DNA of 64,000 bases from Anthopleura xanthogrammica (taxonomy: Eukaryota; Cnidaria; Anthozoa; Actiniaria; Actiniidae), in NCBI GenBank assembly GCA_964019055.1, contig OZ025217.1, positions 11,092,755-11,156,754 of the forward strand. The letters are read 5' to 3'. Of this stretch, positions 61,453-64,000 are shown in pieces. Position numbers and translations under genes: made by a program. A model generated the notes under the pieces. It made no database searches, was not told the DNA's origin, and worked only from the letters and a program-made list of their open reading frames with translations. Every line of letters begins with the position of its first letter. Position 1 is the first letter of the stretch.

Positions 61453-64000
61453 CTAACTTCTAACACCACAATAACAATAAATAGCCCGTTTCTTTGGCGA
61501 TGAATCTCTTACAACAGAGTATCCAACTGCAAAATAATGATGAAACGTTTCATTAATTTTCTGAATGTTTTGAACAATGGCATTTCAATTGGTATATTTT
61601 TCGCTTGTTTATAAAATAAAAAAAAGACATATAATTAAACAATAATAAAATAAAACGAAGAAAACAAAGATAAGTGAGTAAATTAAAAAAAGAACTGATA
61701 ATTTGCTTTTTTATCTTTTTCTGAAATTCTTATCACTAGATATAGAATTCCCAATTTCCAAACAGAAGTGCTCATATTCAGCCCAAACAACTATCTGCTC
61801 ACCTTGTTGATATTGTTTACCAAAGAATATTAGTTACACAAGATATTCCTTTAAAATTTATGTTTTAAAGATGAGCTACATTTATTTTATCAATACAAAG
61901 ACGTGTTATAGGAAAAGATCACGAAATAGCAGGTTTGAAAGCCCGACTTTGAACAAACGGCATATCACCATGATATCCTAAATTATGTCAAATATAGCCT
62001 TTTGAAAACACGTTTTTACTTGTAAAGAGCGGTGTTTATAATCAAATTTTCAGTTTTTAGTGAACTTTGGTTCTTAATTCTAAGTTTTTGTCTATAAATT
62101 AGACTGAATCCCAAGCGAGTGTGGAGCATTATATTTTAAAATTACCAAGAAGGCATTGTTGTTGCTCGGTGACCTTCCGCGAAGACAAAAATGAATCCAT
62201 GTACAAATATTGTTGGGATTTGACTATTAAATTTGCGAGAATTTTATTAGCAACATATATATTAATTGCCTGCTGGCTTCACATGTCGAATTTTTCAAGT
62301 TTTAACGTGAATTGTCGTCAAGAATTAGTCGGATTGATTTGATGAGGAGATTATTACAAGCTGATGTGTCGAACGGCTCTAAGGCGACGTTGGCAACACT
62401 TTGAAAAATAGATTGACACCTTTAGATTTTGGGATGCCTTCGGCTTTGAGACATACAGGAAAAAGTCTGTTTTGTAGGAAAAGATAATTGGACAATAAAT
62501 AAAGACAAAACCAGTCAAACTTGACACTTATCTCGGGTTTTGACCATTGTTTTGTGAAAATTTTTGAGGTTTTTGACCGTGAAATTGTTACCAATCAAAC
62601 CTGCCAACTTCAGGTTTCTTTTCACTTCTGAAGTTTTGAAAACCGGAACTGTATTTCGAATTTATCTTAATCTTTCTTGAGGAATTAACGGTATTTTGGG
62701 AAGTAAATAGTATTAGCTGTAAGTCTGAAAGACGTGTGATATTAATGTGATGTCCAAATATGATTTTTTTTATCTTTAAGCGGGTAAAAATGTTGACAGT
62801 GATTTCCCTTGTCAAACAGCAAAACGTGTTCAAGCATTGAACATCTTTTGAACGCTGACTAAAAGCCTGGGCAATTTGGAAGTAAATAGGTAGATCTTGG
62901 CTTAAAACTTATCATAATACAGTTCTAAGTCAATATTTTATTGTAATCTGGAAACGACTGTTTGAAGTATCTCAAAGCAGGGTTAGAGATGAGATACGAA
63001 ATTAGTTCCTAGGCTCTGAACTTGGAAAGCCTTAGCGCTTGCAAAAGCCTTTGAAGAATCGGTCTTGGCTACCAAATAAAATCGAGTATTCTCTTACTTA
63101 GCAACAACTGGCTGATGTTCAGTTCACTTTAGAATTTTGGTACGAAATATCAAGTTCAAAATGTCTATATGCTAAAAAATATAACATGGTAGACTGACCA
63201 AAAATGAGCACTGAAGCCCACCAATGATTTCCAAATTCATCCGTGACTCTGATGCCTATCAGTTCCCTAACCACAAGAACAAGAGATAAAAAATTAATCT
63301 GTATCTACTATTGTGTGTCTTCACGTTAAAATAAAACAAGTTTTAATTTGGTTTCGTCTCGTTTGTAATAAAAATGACACGATCTTAATTATCAGTCTAC
63401 AGGAACGTGGATCAGGGAAGGAAAGTATGGAAGACACATGAGTGGAATAGGTGCAACTAGAAGGCTCCTACGAGGTTTTAACAAGGGGAAAAACAATATG
63501 TGCATAAGAAAAACAAACAGCATTAACTACATCCTCAATACCTGCAATTTCTTGCTTGATTTTGTTGGCAGCAACGAGTTTAGGCCATGCAAACATTGCT
63601 CAAACTTGACATTGTCGGAACAAACATGTGAGCGATTTTTCTTCCTATTTATCTTTTAATGCTTACAAAGCAAAAGACCGAAGTCGACAGATATGTGAAA
63701 GGTTTCTGAAGAGTGACACTGTCGTAAATGATCCAATAGTCATAATATGAGATGGAAAGGCCTTTTAGAAAATGCTAAAATATCAATAGAGAAATCTTTA
63801 CAAGGACAAGAAATGAAACGTTTGGGGGACTAGAATATTTGCGAGTCAGCAAAAAATTAGGGCTGTTTTTAATATAACAAAAATAATAAGGCCAAATGTA
63901 TAAATAAATGCTCACTTAAAAATGTTTTATGTATGAATTGGAATTAAAATTCTTTATGCAAAGGAAAAAATCTGCAGGTTTAAGGATTTACTAGCAGAAA
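61453..64000. other. AT-rich right end of the window
   Basis: No gene, RNA gene or repeat is recognised. Short ORFs (for example at 62121 plus and 62588 minus) show no family features. Confidence 0.5.

Overview
The window is metazoan nuclear DNA: genes are split by GT-AG introns, intron positions are conserved against vertebrate homologues, and the spacers and introns are full of palindromic MITEs, SINE-like units and microsatellites. Protein similarity by memory and the gene set point to a marine invertebrate, most likely a cnidarian such as a sea anemone or coral. That assignment is inference. No bacterial, viral or CRISPR feature is seen.

Layout, left to right. (1) 313-7934, plus strand: the 3' part of a thrombospondin gene (EGF-like modules, type 3 calcium repeats, C-terminal lectin-like domain). 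(2) 7940-8338, minus: an unassigned 132-codon ORF, then an MITE-rich spacer. (3) 10419-12806, minus: mitochondrial ribosomal protein mL37 (MRPL37), head to head with (4) 13435-15893, plus: the half ABC transporter ABCD4. They share a 628-bp spacer holding an ETS-like site and a foldback repeat. (5) 18397-23913 and 26868-33128, both minus: two tandem alkaline phosphatase genes, each with 8 coding exons of identical lengths and 546 residues, with a signal peptide and a GPI-type tail. (6) 35554-56831, minus: a complete SCAPER gene reconstructed as 34 coding exons, 1451 residues, including one GC-AG intron. A tRNA-Lys(CTT) gene lies in one of its introns. (7) 57 kb to the end: a long G-rich 8-bp minisatellite upstream of SCAPER, then about 6 kb with no convincing gene apart from one weak candidate exon.

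The genes are unrelated housekeeping and extracellular functions, not an operon or pathway. The most unusual material is structural: a 94-bp tandem repeat that copies a splice donor, an MITE landing about 5 bp inside a SCAPER intron, nested MITEs, hAT-like elements with visible 8-bp target duplications, a 108-bp near-perfect palindrome, SINE-like units with tandem 3' modules, and a thrombin-aptamer-like G-rich array. All gene models were built by hand from splice signals and frame continuity; the exon joins are frame-consistent throughout, but no transcript or database search was available.
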